From: JADJEI01 sp035328465
Lineage (GTDB): Bacteria; Bacteroidota; Ignavibacteria; Ignavibacteriales; Ignavibacteriaceae
Reading direction: 5' to 3'
DNA: 14,606 nt
NCBI GenBank assembly: GCA_035328465.1
Contig: DAOLIQ010000080.1
Coordinates: 1 to 14,606, forward strand
Shown: positions 1 through 8,184 of the stretch, piece by piece
How the letters are laid out: the number at the start of each line of letters is the position of its first letter
Numbering within the stretch: the first letter of the stretch is position 1
Program-made: the position numbers and the translations under genes
Notes under the pieces: generated by a model
Database searches by the model: none
Told to the model about the DNA's origin: nothing
Seen by the model: only the letters and a program-made list of their open reading frames with translations

Positions 1-2
1 AA

Positions 3-2282
3 AATAGCAGCCAGCCGGATAATAACTATTTCCTTACCGCCAATATTTTAACTACCTCAGCTAATAATGTTAATATGATTGTGACAAAGAGCAATCAAAA
101 TTACACAAACTATAGATTCAGAAATGTTGAGCCTCAGTTTAGTCTTGATACTACATTCAATTCATCACTGAACATTGATTACACCTTCCCCGCCGGCGAA
201 GGCTACCTCTTTCAAGTTGCTCCTGTTGTACTTTACGGCGGAAGATTACTCTACAATGAGACGGTTAACAATATTTCTCTTTATGATGATCTTGTTATCG
301 AGAACGGTGCCACTTTAACTGTTACCGGTACATATTCTTCAAACGCAAACATTACAGTAAAAGACGGAGGCTCAATCAAAACAGTTGATGGAGGGAGTAT
401 AATATTTTATAATGGGAAACAACTAATCATAGAAGGTCTAGCTACAGTTAAAGGAACATCAACAGATGAGCTAACACTCAATTTCGTGGCACCGGGTGAT
501 GGTAATGGATTCTTCGTCAAAGCAAATGCTGATTTCACATTATCGAACTGCATAGTTAAGAATTCTGAAACGGGTGTTAACGTATTACCGAACTCAATCC
601 CACCTTCAGTTGAAAATATTAATATCAACAATACAAGTTTTGTTAATTGCATTCAAGGAATAACTGTAACGGGCAACGTGGTTGTTGATCTAAAGATTAA
701 ACAGTGTTCAATCACAAATTCACAAACTGCTGTTTCATTGACTAATCTGAACAAAGGCACTATACAATCAAACTTCATCAGTAACTCGGAGTGCGGTATA
801 ATACTAAACCAATCTTCAAACATTAATGTAGTGGGCAATAGCATTTCTTCCTCTCAAAATGAACTTCCCGGAATCGAAATGATCAGTTCAGGCGGAACAA
901 TAAGAGCAAACACTATCACCGGTCACAGCACAGGAATAGTGTTGGGAAGCTCAAGTCCAAAGATTGGAGATAACACAATTACCGGAAATTTAATCAATGG
1001 AATTTATGTCGGGGCAAATTCAAATCCAGACTTAAGAGCAATGTTAGGAGGCAATCCGCCCAATCTATATCCTGTGTCCGGCCATAATGAGATATACAAC
1101 AATGGTGGCTATAATGCTCTTGGAACTAATGAAGATGATGGCTCGGAGATATATCTTTCAACAACGGGAAAAATAAAACTTGCCGATGGCTGCAACCAGA
1201 TAATGGATGACCGTTTACCTGATTTCGCTTTTCTTGATACAACATTTACACTTATGAACGGGGATGCCACAACACAGGTTAAAGCAGACACTAACTCCTG
1301 GGGAACGACTAACGGAGGAAACCCTGCAGGAAGGTTTGGAATATTGAATGTGCAGTATCTTCCTTACTTGACAGAGCCGTGCATAATTCCGCAGGGTGGT
1401 GGTCTGATGATGATCACACAGACTGCATCCGGTGAAGTCATAGATACGGTTTATTCCACCGGGGAAGTTGTATCAGATATCGAGGAAATAGATTTACTGT
1501 ATGCACAAGCAGATGGATTATACATGACAGCAAAGTTTAGTGAAGCAGTTTTATTATACAATCAGATTATAACAGATTACCCTGATGATTCAAGAAGTCT
1601 TTATGCATACATAGCATTATACAAAATCAATAAGACTCAAAATGCCGACAGCACAACTTTGAATGATCTGCGGGAATTTTATAATGAAAGGCTCACACAA
1701 GTAACCGACACAACTCTTATCAGAACAATAAATCATCTTTCAAACTTGTGTTTGGTTGGAGTGGAGAAGTACAATGAAGCAATCAATGAGTTTGATGATA
1801 TAGTTCAAAACAATCCTAACACAAACGAAGCATTCTTTGCTGAGATAGATGCACTGACAACATCATATTTGTTAAGTCTTTCAGGTCAAACATTGGGGAA
1901 AACAGCAAACACAAATTATTTAGTAAAGAGCAGCTCAGACTACCATTCAATCCTGAATGATAAAATGAAACAAAAATTTGGAAAACTAACCGTACCCGAA
2001 GAAGAACAAATAATTCCCAAACAATATTACCTTTATCAAAACTACCCCAACCCTTTCAACCCAACAACTTCAATAAAATTTGATATTCCACAAGCAGGAA
2101 TTGTTGAGCTAACTGTTTATGATATACTCGGCAGAGAAGTAAAACAACTCCTCAACGAAACAAGACCCGCTGGCACTTACGAAATAACTTTCAATGCAAG
2201 CAATCTTGCAAGCGGAGTTTATATCTACACAATAAAATCAAATGATTTTACCACTTCGAAAAAACTAATGCTTTTAAAGTAA
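3..2282 (+). CDS. Secreted beta-helix surface protein with type IX sorting domain, 5'-partial
   Basis: The reading frame is open to the left edge of the window: 24 sense codons precede the first ATG at 75, and that ATG has no ribosome binding site, so the true start lies upstream. Of the 759 visible residues (numbered from base 3), roughly 85-345 are Asn/Thr/Ser/Gly-rich repeats of the kind that form a right-handed parallel beta-helix (NosD/pectate-lyase-like). Residues about 490-630 are helical and resemble TPR units (AKFSEAVLLYNQIITDYPDD, then YNEAINEFDDIVQNNP). Residues about 675-759 form a type IX secretion (Por) sorting domain with NYPNPFNPTTSIKFDIP, then LTVYDILGREV and a lysine-containing end. 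The family role is export across the outer membrane and surface attachment or release; the ligand or substrate is unknown. A terminator follows directly, so this gene ends its transcription unit. Confidence 0.88.
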   Translation, partial: NSSQPDNNYFLTANILTTSANNVNMIVTKSNQNYTNYRFRNVEPQFSLDTTFNSSLNIDYTFPAGEGYLFQVAPVVLYGGRLLYNETVNNISLYDDLVIENGATLTVTGTYSSNANITVKDGGSIKTVDGGSIIFYNGKQLIIEGLATVKGTSTDELTLNFVAPGDGNGFFVKANADFTLSNCIVKNSETGVNVLPNSIPPSVENININNTSFVNCIQGITVTGNVVVDLKIKQCSITNSQTAVSLTNLNKGTIQSNFISNSECGIILNQSSNINVVGNSISSSQNELPGIEMISSGGTIRANTITGHSTGIVLGSSSPKIGDNTITGNLINGIYVGANSNPDLRAMLGGNPPNLYPVSGHNEIYNNGGYNALGTNEDDGSEIYLSTTGKIKLADGCNQIMDDRLPDFAFLDTTFTLMNGDATTQVKADTNSWGTTNGGNPAGRFGILNVQYLPYLTEPCIIPQGGGLMMITQTASGEVIDTVYSTGEVVSDIEEIDLLYAQADGLYMTAKFSEAVLLYNQIITDYPDDSRSLYAYIALYKINKTQNADSTTLNDLREFYNERLTQVTDTTLIRTINHLSNLCLVGVEKYNEAINEFDDIVQNNPNTNEAFFAEIDALTTSYLLSLSGQTLGKTANTNYLVKSSSDYHSILNDKMKQKFGKLTVPEEEQIIPKQYYLYQNYPNPFNPTTSIKFDIPQAGIVELTVYDILGREVKQLLNETRPAGTYEITFNASNLASGVYIYTIKSNDFTTSKKLMLLK

Positions 2283-2294
2283 ACTGCACATTCT

Positions 2295-2336
2295 CAGAAA
2301 CCTCCGATGGAAAGGCCATCGGAGGTTCGTTTTCTG
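2295..2336 (+). terminator. Rho-independent terminator after the beta-helix gene
   Basis: A perfect 12-bp stem (AACCTCCGATGG at 2299-2310 pairing with CCATCGGAGGTT at 2316-2327) encloses a 5-base loop. An outer CAGAAA/TTTCTG pairing extends it with a small bulge, and a TTTT run lies on the 3' side. It begins 12 bases after the stop codon, as expected for an intrinsic terminator. The A run on the 5' side is short, so efficient termination in the reverse direction is less certain. Confidence 0.85.
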
Positions 2337-2357
2337 CTCATTTTAGCACTTTAATAT

Positions 2358-2615
2358 CTATACTGATAATCGGTTGGGCAGTACACCGTTTCCGTTGGGC
2401 TCTACCGCGTCTAAGTCATTCCCAACCATTCCGTCGTCAAGCTTAACCGAACATGCGTCAATCTTCATCTCACCTGCGTCATGCTTCACCACACCCTCGT
2501 CATGCTTCACCACACTTGCGTCAATCTTCACCACACCTCCGTCATGCTTGACCACGCTCGCGTCAGTCTTTACCACATCTGCGTCACGCTTGATCACACT
2601 TGCGTTTGTCTTCAT
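2358..2615 (-). CDS. Possible 85-residue heptapeptide-repeat protein (doubtful)
   Basis: This reading frame runs antisense through the 21-bp repeats and encodes a seven-residue repeat of the form V-V-K-x-D-A-S, with x being H, I, T, R or L. The product is hydrophilic, rich in Lys, Asp and Val, and has no signal peptide or membrane segment. In its favour, unit position 12, which takes all four bases across the units, is a silent third codon position (always Val) only in this frame. Against it, other variable unit positions change amino acids, there is no convincing ribosome binding site, and the repeat pattern continues in frame upstream of the ATG (reading PDVSEMK), so the start is uncertain. 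Its stop falls at the left 11-bp direct repeat. I do not recognise the family. It may be non-coding. Confidence 0.3.
   Translation of the reverse strand: MKTNASVIKRDADVVKTDASVVKHDGGVVKIDASVVKHDEGVVKHDAGEMKIDACSVKLDDGMVGNDLDAVEPNGNGVLPNRLSV
2359..2369 (+). repeat. 11-bp direct repeat, left copy
   Basis: TATACTGATAA occurs here and again, identically and in the same orientation, at 2645-2655, so the two copies bracket the 21-bp tandem repeat tract. The spacing between them is 275 bases. This is consistent with a target-site duplication or the boundary of a repeated cassette, but AT-rich 11-mers can recur by chance. Confidence 0.6.
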
Positions 2616-2622
2616 CTCACTT
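2434..2622. repeat. Nine tandem copies of a 21-bp repeat
   Basis: Nine contiguous 21-bp units start at 2434, 2455, 2476, 2497, 2518, 2539, 2560, 2581 and 2602. The plus-strand consensus is about GCGTCANNCTTCACCACACYT. Unit positions 2-4, 9-11, 13 and 15 are invariant, while positions 1, 7, 8, 12, 14, 16 and 20 vary. There are no spacers between units. Because 21 is divisible by three, any frame without a stop in one unit stays open through the tract. The tract is visibly richer in GC than the flanking DNA. The first and last units are the most divergent, as is common at the edges of tandem arrays. Confidence 0.9.
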
Positions 2623-2644
2623 ACATCAGGAACTACAAATCCAG

Positions 2645-2655
2645 TATACTGATAA
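2645..2655 (+). repeat. 11-bp direct repeat, right copy
   Basis: Second perfect copy of TATACTGATAA, matching 2359-2369. ATATCT also lies close to both copies: just before the left one (2354-2359) and just after the right one (around 2658-2663). Confidence 0.6.
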
Positions 2656-2713
2656 AAATATCTGAGTTCTTTTTTTTTTAGTCAAATCTTAACACAAAAA
2701 TTTTAGTACCTTA

Positions 2714-2729
2714 AAGTTTTCCAAAACTT
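2714..2729. promoter_or_regulatory. Small dyad upstream of the permease, possible operator
   Basis: AAGTTTT and AAAACTT form a 7-bp inverted repeat around a CC centre, 108 bases before the likely permease start, in the AT-rich stretch between the repeat tract and the gene. A two-base loop is too tight for a good RNA hairpin, so a protein-binding dyad is more plausible than a terminator. No recognisable Bacteroidota -33/-7 promoter pair was found next to it. Confidence 0.25.
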
Positions 2730-2837
2730 AATTCCAACTCTTAAATAATTGGTATGACATTTTTCCCTCCGTACTATTTAAATAAATCTATTATCTTAAC
2801 CCCCAAGAATTTTTTTCATAATAAAAAGAAAAGAATA

Positions 2838-4226
2838 ATGCCAAATACCAATTTGAAAAGAACGCTCTCACTCACCGCAGCAATTATGGTTGTCGCCGGT
2901 TCAATGATAGGTTCGGGAATATTCCGCAAGCCGGCAACTATGGCGGGACAGCTTCTTTCGCCGGAATTACTGCTGCTCGTTTGGGTCGCCGCAGGGCTAA
3001 TCACTTTTATGGGTGCGCTGTCTAATGCAGAGGTGGCGGGAATGATTGACGCGACAGGCGGTCAATACGTTTACTTCCAAAAAATGTACGGCAAGTTTTT
3101 TTCTTTTCTTTACGGCTGGTCAGTCATTGCAGTTATTCAATCAGGAAGCCAGGCGGCTATCGCTTATGTCTTTGGCGAGTACGTTGGTTACTTCATCCAC
3201 TACCCCCAGGCACCCGATTGGTTAAAAGATATTTCACTTTACATGCCCTTCGTCGGAAATATTTTTCCCTTCAATGACATCGGACCAAAGTTCGTAGCAA
3301 TTCTAAGTATAATATTTTTAACAATAGTCAATTACATTGGCGTGATGTTCGGCGGTGTTGTCCAGACAATCGTTACTTATATTAAAATAATTTCTATTGT
3401 TGCTCTTGCATTGATGCTTTTATTGTTTGGTTCAGGCAATCTGGCAAATCTTGTAACTGATTATCAACTCTCGAACAACGGACAAAACATTTTCATCATG
3501 ATCGGACTCGCACTCTCCGGCGCCTTCTGGGCTTACGACGGCTGGAACAATGTTACTTTCATTTCGGGCGAAATAAAAAACCCGCAAATCAACGTCCCCA
3601 AAGCTCTGCTAACCGGAACATTAATTGTCATGTTCACTTACGTACTTATCAATGCGGCATACTTATACATTCTTCCAATTGATGAAATGAGCAAGTCACC
3701 CCTCGTAGCAGCAAGTGCTATTGAAAAACTTTTCGGTTCAGCAGGCGGCGCAATAATTTCAATCGCAGTTATCATCTCAACATTCGGTGCATTGAACGGA
3801 AGCCTGCTCGCTTCTGCACGCGTACCATTTGCTATGGCAAGAGAAAAATTATTTTTCAAAAGACTTGGCAGCATTCATCCCAAATATGCCACCCCCCACG
3901 TTTCACTTGTAGTTCAGGGAATCTGGTCAGCTATACTTGTGCTCTCCGGTTCTTTCGATACAATTTCCGATTATGTGATTTTTGCAACGTGGTTGTTTTA
4001 TATGCTCGGCGCTTACGGCGTAATTGTACTTCGTAAAAAAATGCCCGATGCAGTTCGTCCTTATAAAGTTTGGGGTTATCCTTACACAACATTTTTATTT
4101 GTCATATTTGCATTTGTTTTTCTTTTAAATAGTTTAATTGCTGATACTGAAAATGCAGCAATGGGATTGATACTTATTTTTTCAGGTGTTCCGTTTTATT
4201 TTTATTACAGAAAGAAATCCGAATGA
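2838..4226 (+). CDS. APC-superfamily amino acid permease
   Basis: Inner-membrane transporter, probably for amino acid uptake or exchange (AA_permease_2 / LAT-like branch). The preferred start at 2838 gives 462 residues, normal for the family, with the N-terminus MPNTNLKRTLSL just before TM1. The frame is open back to an ATG at 2754, but those 28 extra residues (FFPPYYLNKS...) look like translated untranslated sequence, and 2838 is preceded by the purine-rich AAAAGAAAAGAATA. TM1 carries the substrate-binding unwound motif GSMIGSGIF (GSGIF at 25-29). About 12 hydrophobic segments follow. GALNGSLLASARVPFAMARE and the PYKVWGYP region near the C-terminus are family hallmarks. Substrate specificity cannot be read from sequence. 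It is probably transcribed alone: a terminator-like hairpin follows, and polA starts 90 bases downstream. Confidence 0.9.
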   Translation: MPNTNLKRTLSLTAAIMVVAGSMIGSGIFRKPATMAGQLLSPELLLLVWVAAGLITFMGALSNAEVAGMIDATGGQYVYFQKMYGKFFSFLYGWSVIAVIQSGSQAAIAYVFGEYVGYFIHYPQAPDWLKDISLYMPFVGNIFPFNDIGPKFVAILSIIFLTIVNYIGVMFGGVVQTIVTYIKIISIVALALMLLLFGSGNLANLVTDYQLSNNGQNIFIMIGLALSGAFWAYDGWNNVTFISGEIKNPQINVPKALLTGTLIVMFTYVLINAAYLYILPIDEMSKSPLVAASAIEKLFGSAGGAIISIAVIISTFGALNGSLLASARVPFAMAREKLFFKRLGSIHPKYATPHVSLVVQGIWSAILVLSGSFDTISDYVIFATWLFYMLGAYGVIVLRKKMPDAVRPYKVWGYPYTTFLFVIFAFVFLLNSLIADTENAAMGLILIFSGVPFYFYYRKKSE

Positions 4227-4242
4227 GTTCAAATTCACCTTC

Positions 4243-4272
4243 AAGATTAAATTCAGGTTCTTAATCTTTTTC
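4243..4272 (+). terminator. Possible weak terminator after the permease
   Basis: AAGATTAA (4243-4250) and TTAATCTT (4261-4268) can form an 8-bp stem with a 10-base loop, followed by TTT. The stem has only one G-C pair, so it is weak. Its placement 17 bases after the stop codon and before polA supports the call. Confidence 0.35.
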
Positions 4273-4316
4273 AAGTGTAGATTAAATAATTTTTATAAAT
4301 AATCAGATACTAATCA

Positions 4317-7082
4317 ATGTCAAAAAAGTTTGTAATAATAGATGCGATGGCGCTCGCATACAAAGCATACTTCGCATTCATAAGCCGCCCCCTGCTTTCC
4401 TCAAAGGGTGAACCAACTTCCGCTACTTTTGGATTCATCACCCAATTATTGAAAGTCCTCGAAGATTTTAAACCTGATTACATTTCGATTGCTTTCGATT
4501 CTAAGGAAAAGACCTTCCGCCACGAGAAATATGAAAATTATAAATCCTCCCGTCAGGCAATGCCCGACGATTTAATTCCTCAAATCGGAAGAATCAAATC
4601 AATAATCGAAGCGATGAATATCCCGCTTTACATACTCCCCCGTTATGAAGCAGATGATATTGTCGGCACTGCAGTCTGTAAAGCCGAGGCAAAAGGTTTA
4701 GAATCATTCGCAGTAACTCCTGATAAAGATTATGTGCAGCTTGTTACAGATAAAGTAAAAATTGTTAAGCCGGGAAAGTCCTCCGAAGAAAATATTATAC
4801 TCGATAAACAAAAAGTAATAGAGCTGTATGGTTTCGAACCTGCGTTAATGATTGATTACCTCGCGTTAATCGGCGACTCATCCGATGACATTCCCGGTGT
4901 AAAAGGCATAGGTGAAAAATCTGCCGTTCCCCTTATCCAAAAGTTCGGCACCATTGAAAATATTTATCAGCATATTGATGAAATTGAAAAACCTGCCATT
5001 AAGAAAAAACTTATCGAAGGAAAAGAAAATGCTTTCCTCTCAAAAGACCTCGCAACGATTCACTGCCAGGTTCCGATTGAAATTGATTTTGAAAAAGCTA
5101 AATTAGAAAACCCGGACTTCGACAAGCTTCGCGAAATATTTGTTGATCTCGAATTTAAAAATCTTTACAACAGATTACTAAAGATTTACGATGCTTCAAA
5201 AGAAAATGAAAAGCCGGTTGAAACTATCTCGACTGATCTTAAAACTATCAATCGTGACAAAACTAAATATCAGCTCATCACTTCAGTCAAAAAAGCAAAA
5301 GAACTTTTTACAAAATTAAACTCAACTGAACTTTTTGTTTTCGATACAGAAACAGACGGATTAAATCCATTTCAATTAAAACTCGCAGGTGTTTCTTTTT
5401 CCACCAAAGCAAATGAAGGATATTTTATCGCAATAAATCCTTTTGAAGGCAGCTCTGATTTATTCAATCCCATAAATGATGAACGTCTTTCGATAAAAGA
5501 TTTTGTAAAAATCTTTAAACCTCTTTTAGAAAATTCACACATAAAAAAAGTTTGTCAGAATGGAAAGTATGATATTTCTGTAATGCGAAGCATTGGTATT
5601 GAAGTAAATAATTTTTACTTCGACACAATGCTTGCAAGTTATCTGATAGATCCTGATCAAAAACATGGAATGGATGAACTGGCTCAGAAGTATCTCGATT
5701 ATCAACCCATCCCCCTTAGCGATTTAATCGGTGTGAAAAAAGATCCTGCAAAAATATTTGAGGTTGAAGTAGATAAACTTTCAGAATACTCTGCTGAAGA
5801 TGCAGATATCACTTTTCGTCTTTTTGAAATCTTAAATAAGGAGCTTGAAAAGAACAATCTAAAAAAACTTGCACACGAAGTAGAATTCCCCCTCGTACCT
5901 GTCCTCGAAGAAATGGAATTCCACGGAATCAAAGTTGATGAAAAAGTTTTAAACGAATTGAGCAAAGACTTAACTCTGCTTATGGATAATTACTCCGCTG
6001 AAATATTTAGACTAAGCGGAACTCAATTCAACATCAATTCACCAAAACAACTTCAGGAAATTTTATTCAATAAACTTCAATTGGCAAAAGGAAGAAAAAC
6101 TAAAACAGGATTTTCCACCGATGCCCGTTCGTTAGAATTTCTCCGCGGTGAACATGAAATCATTGAAGTACTTTTGAACTACAGACAAGTTTCAAAATTA
6201 AAATCAACTTATGCCGATTCGCTTCCAAATCTTATCAATCCCAAAACCGGAAGAATCCATACAAGCTACAATCAAACCGTAGCTTCGACAGGCAGACTTT
6301 CGAGCATCGATCCGAATCTTCAAAACATTCCTATACGTTCTGAACTTGGAAAAGAAATTAGAAAAGCATTTGTTCCGCGTGATGGCAATCATATTTTACT
6401 CAGTGCTGATTATAGTCAGATCGAGTTAAGAATTCTCGCTGCAATTTGTAAGGATGAGGGTTTAATGAAAGCATTCAGGAACGGAGAAGATATTCATCGA
6501 AGCACTGCAGCACTTGTATTTATGGTTCCGCAAAAGGATGTTACACCCGACATGCGCCGCAAAGCGAAAGAAGTGAATTTTGGAATACTTTATGGAATCG
6601 GTCCTTTTGGATTGAAGACGAGGCTGGGGGTAACTCAGCAGCACGCAAAAGATATTATTGAAACTTACTTCAAAACTTTTAAGCGTGTTAAAAATTATAT
6701 GGATGATTCCGTTGAGAATGCACGTGCAAAAGGTTTTGCTGAAACTCTGCTCGGTCGAAGAAGATTTTTACGAAACATAAACAGTAATAACCGCGTCGTT
6801 CGGCAATTTGAAGAACGTGTTGCGATCAACATGCCGATTCAGGGAACTGCTGCAGATATGATTAAACTTGCAATGATCAACATTCATTATGAAATTAAAA
6901 AACAGAAAATGAAATCAAGAATGCTCCTTCAAGTTCACGATGAACTCTTATTCGATGCTCACAAAAGTGAAGTGGATGATTTGAAAACACTCGTTAAGGA
7001 CTTAATGGAAAATGCAATGCCAATGGCAGTTCCAATTTTAGTTGAAGTTGGAACTGGTGACAATTGGCTTGATGCTCACTGA
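4317..7082 (+). CDS. polA: DNA polymerase I (5' nuclease, 3'-5' exonuclease, polymerase)
   Basis: Repair and Okazaki-fragment-processing polymerase, 921 residues, close to the 928 of the E. coli enzyme. Residues about 1-290 are the 5' nuclease/flap domain, with metal ligands in EADDIVGT (D113, D114), TPDKDY (D136, D138) and GDSSDDIPGVKGIG (D187, D190, D191 plus a helix-hairpin-helix). Residues about 325-520 are the proofreading exonuclease with an apparently complete active site: D343 and E345 in FDTETDGLN, D419 in NGKYD, and Y491 and D495 in YSAED. Many PolA homologues have lost these residues, so retention is informative. The polymerase domain has motif A (SADYSQIELR, D698), motif B (RRKAKEVNFGILYG; R747, K751, F755, Y759) and motif C (QVHDELLF, D875). 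F755 at the E. coli F762 position predicts ordinary discrimination against dideoxynucleotides. The start at 4317 fits the conserved N-terminus; no clear Shine-Dalgarno is visible. Confidence 0.98.
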   Translation: MSKKFVIIDAMALAYKAYFAFISRPLLSSKGEPTSATFGFITQLLKVLEDFKPDYISIAFDSKEKTFRHEKYENYKSSRQAMPDDLIPQIGRIKSIIEAMNIPLYILPRYEADDIVGTAVCKAEAKGLESFAVTPDKDYVQLVTDKVKIVKPGKSSEENIILDKQKVIELYGFEPALMIDYLALIGDSSDDIPGVKGIGEKSAVPLIQKFGTIENIYQHIDEIEKPAIKKKLIEGKENAFLSKDLATIHCQVPIEIDFEKAKLENPDFDKLREIFVDLEFKNLYNRLLKIYDASKENEKPVETISTDLKTINRDKTKYQLITSVKKAKELFTKLNSTELFVFDTETDGLNPFQLKLAGVSFSTKANEGYFIAINPFEGSSDLFNPINDERLSIKDFVKIFKPLLENSHIKKVCQNGKYDISVMRSIGIEVNNFYFDTMLASYLIDPDQKHGMDELAQKYLDYQPIPLSDLIGVKKDPAKIFEVEVDKLSEYSAEDADITFRLFEILNKELEKNNLKKLAHEVEFPLVPVLEEMEFHGIKVDEKVLNELSKDLTLLMDNYSAEIFRLSGTQFNINSPKQLQEILFNKLQLAKGRKTKTGFSTDARSLEFLRGEHEIIEVLLNYRQVSKLKSTYADSLPNLINPKTGRIHTSYNQTVASTGRLSSIDPNLQNIPIRSELGKEIRKAFVPRDGNHILLSADYSQIELRILAAICKDEGLMKAFRNGEDIHRSTAALVFMVPQKDVTPDMRRKAKEVNFGILYGIGPFGLKTRLGVTQQHAKDIIETYFKTFKRVKNYMDDSVENARAKGFAETLLGRRRFLRNINSNNRVVRQFEERVAINMPIQGTAADMIKLAMINIHYEIKKQKMKSRMLLQVHDELLFDAHKSEVDDLKTLVKDLMENAMPMAVPILVEVGTGDNWLDAH

Positions 7083-7157
7083 CAGAATTAAAGTTCATCT
7101 TCAGAAGTATCTTTAAACTATGAACAAGCTGGAAAATTTTTTATTTGAACTTAGATT

Positions 7158-8183
7158 ATGGTAATCGACTCTTCACTAATAGATAAGATACTTTGCATTA
7201 AACCCCGCGGGATTGGTGATATCGTTCTATCCACAATAATGCTCGAAAATTTGAAAGCACATTTCACAAATGCAAAAATAGATTATTTAACCGAACACTT
7301 TGCAGTGGATGCAGTCAGTAACAACCCCCTTGTTAATAAAGTTATTTCAATGGACAAAAAAGAATTCCCATTGAAAGTTGCGTGGCGCATCCGCAAAGAA
7401 AAATATGATATGATAATTGACCTTTGGTCAAATCCACGAAGTGCACAAATAACTTTTCTCTCCGGTGCAAAATATCGAATTGGTTATTCATATCGAGGTA
7501 GAAAATACGCGTACAATATTCGCGGAACTTCTGATAAAGGGATTCACCATTCAGCCGAACATAATCTCGAATTATTGAAAGTAATTAATGTTCCGATTAT
7601 CAGTAAGAAAATTCATTTTTATATACGAGAAGAAGATAAATTATTTGCAGATAAATATTTTGAATCACTAAAGCTTACAAACAAAAATGTAATTGGTATC
7701 ATTCCAGCAGGCGGCTGGGCTTCTAAAAGATGCGATGCAGTAAAGTGGATAGAAATTTGCCAATCTGTTTTACAAATATTTGATGTTCATTTTCTTATCC
7801 TTTGGGGTCCCGGAGATGAAGAGGATGCGAATAAAATAAAATCCGAATTGAATAGTAAAATTATTTTGGCGCCGAAAACCAATTTGCTTCAATTAACAGG
7901 CTTGATAAATAAATGCGATATTATAATAGCAAATGACTCCGGACCAATGCACATTTCCGCCGCTCTCGGTAAACCCACCCTTGGAATTTTTGGTCCTACC
8001 AATCCTAAAGCCCACGGACCTTTTTCGCCTAAATCAACTTATGTAATTAAAGAAAATTTACATTGCATTATTTGCAATAAATTAGTTTGTCCCTTTGGAC
8101 ACGAATGTATGCTTGAACTTTCGGTTGACGAAGTAATAGAAAAATTAGAAACTATTGGGAAAGATATTCTAATAAGAGAATAA
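7158..8183 (+). CDS. Glycosyltransferase family 9 (heptosyltransferase-like)
   Basis: GT-B fold enzyme of the ADP-heptose:LPS heptosyltransferase family, expected to add a sugar to a lipid-linked surface glycan on the cytoplasmic side. The 341 residues match the family length. The N-terminal Rossmann start is KILCIKPRGIGDIVLSTI. The C-terminal donor site is DSGPMHISAALGKPTLGIFG (D260-S261-G262), followed by the family GPT motif. Near the end is a four-cysteine motif CxxC-x4-C-x5-C (C303, C306, C311, C317), also present with the same spacing in the second family 9 protein here. An in-frame stop at 7152-7154 rules out any earlier start. A 14-codon reading frame (7120-7164) overlaps this start by seven bases and could couple translation, but that is weak. 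The actual sugar donor is unknown. The gene converges on the next one with a single base between stop codons. Confidence 0.9.
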   Translation: MVIDSSLIDKILCIKPRGIGDIVLSTIMLENLKAHFTNAKIDYLTEHFAVDAVSNNPLVNKVISMDKKEFPLKVAWRIRKEKYDMIIDLWSNPRSAQITFLSGAKYRIGYSYRGRKYAYNIRGTSDKGIHHSAEHNLELLKVINVPIISKKIHFYIREEDKLFADKYFESLKLTNKNVIGIIPAGGWASKRCDAVKWIEICQSVLQIFDVHFLILWGPGDEEDANKIKSELNSKIILAPKTNLLQLTGLINKCDIIIANDSGPMHISAALGKPTLGIFGPTNPKAHGPFSPKSTYVIKENLHCIICNKLVCPFGHECMLELSVDEVIEKLETIGKDILIRE

Positions 8184-8184
8184 A

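Noticed and set aside
75..77. ATG at 75 as the start of the beta-helix protein
   Set aside because: No ribosome binding site, no signal peptide follows, and the same frame is open with protein-like sequence back to the window edge.
2434..2622. CRISPR array
   Set aside because: The 21-bp units are directly contiguous with no unique spacers, and no cas genes are nearby.
2374..2681. Two plus-strand open frames through the 21-bp repeat tract
   Set aside because: They are open only because the repeat length is a multiple of three; there is no ribosome binding site, composition is unlike proteins (for example a run of His-His-Thr repeats), and the changes between units are not silent in these frames.
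2754..2837. N-terminal extension of the permease from the ATG at 2754
   Set aside because: The extra 28 residues resemble translated AT-rich leader, are not family-like, and the ATG at 2838 has a better purine-rich region upstream and fits the usual length.
4200..4316. Promoter for polA
   Set aside because: No TAnnTTTG or -35/-10-like pair could be distinguished from the AT-rich background in this gap.
5702..5965. Minus-strand open frame inside polA (and similar antisense frames at 407-652, 3638-3874, 6204-6392, 11595-11837)
   Set aside because: They lie opposite clearly coding, motif-rich genes and have no recognisable domains; they are by-products of codon bias in AT-rich genes.
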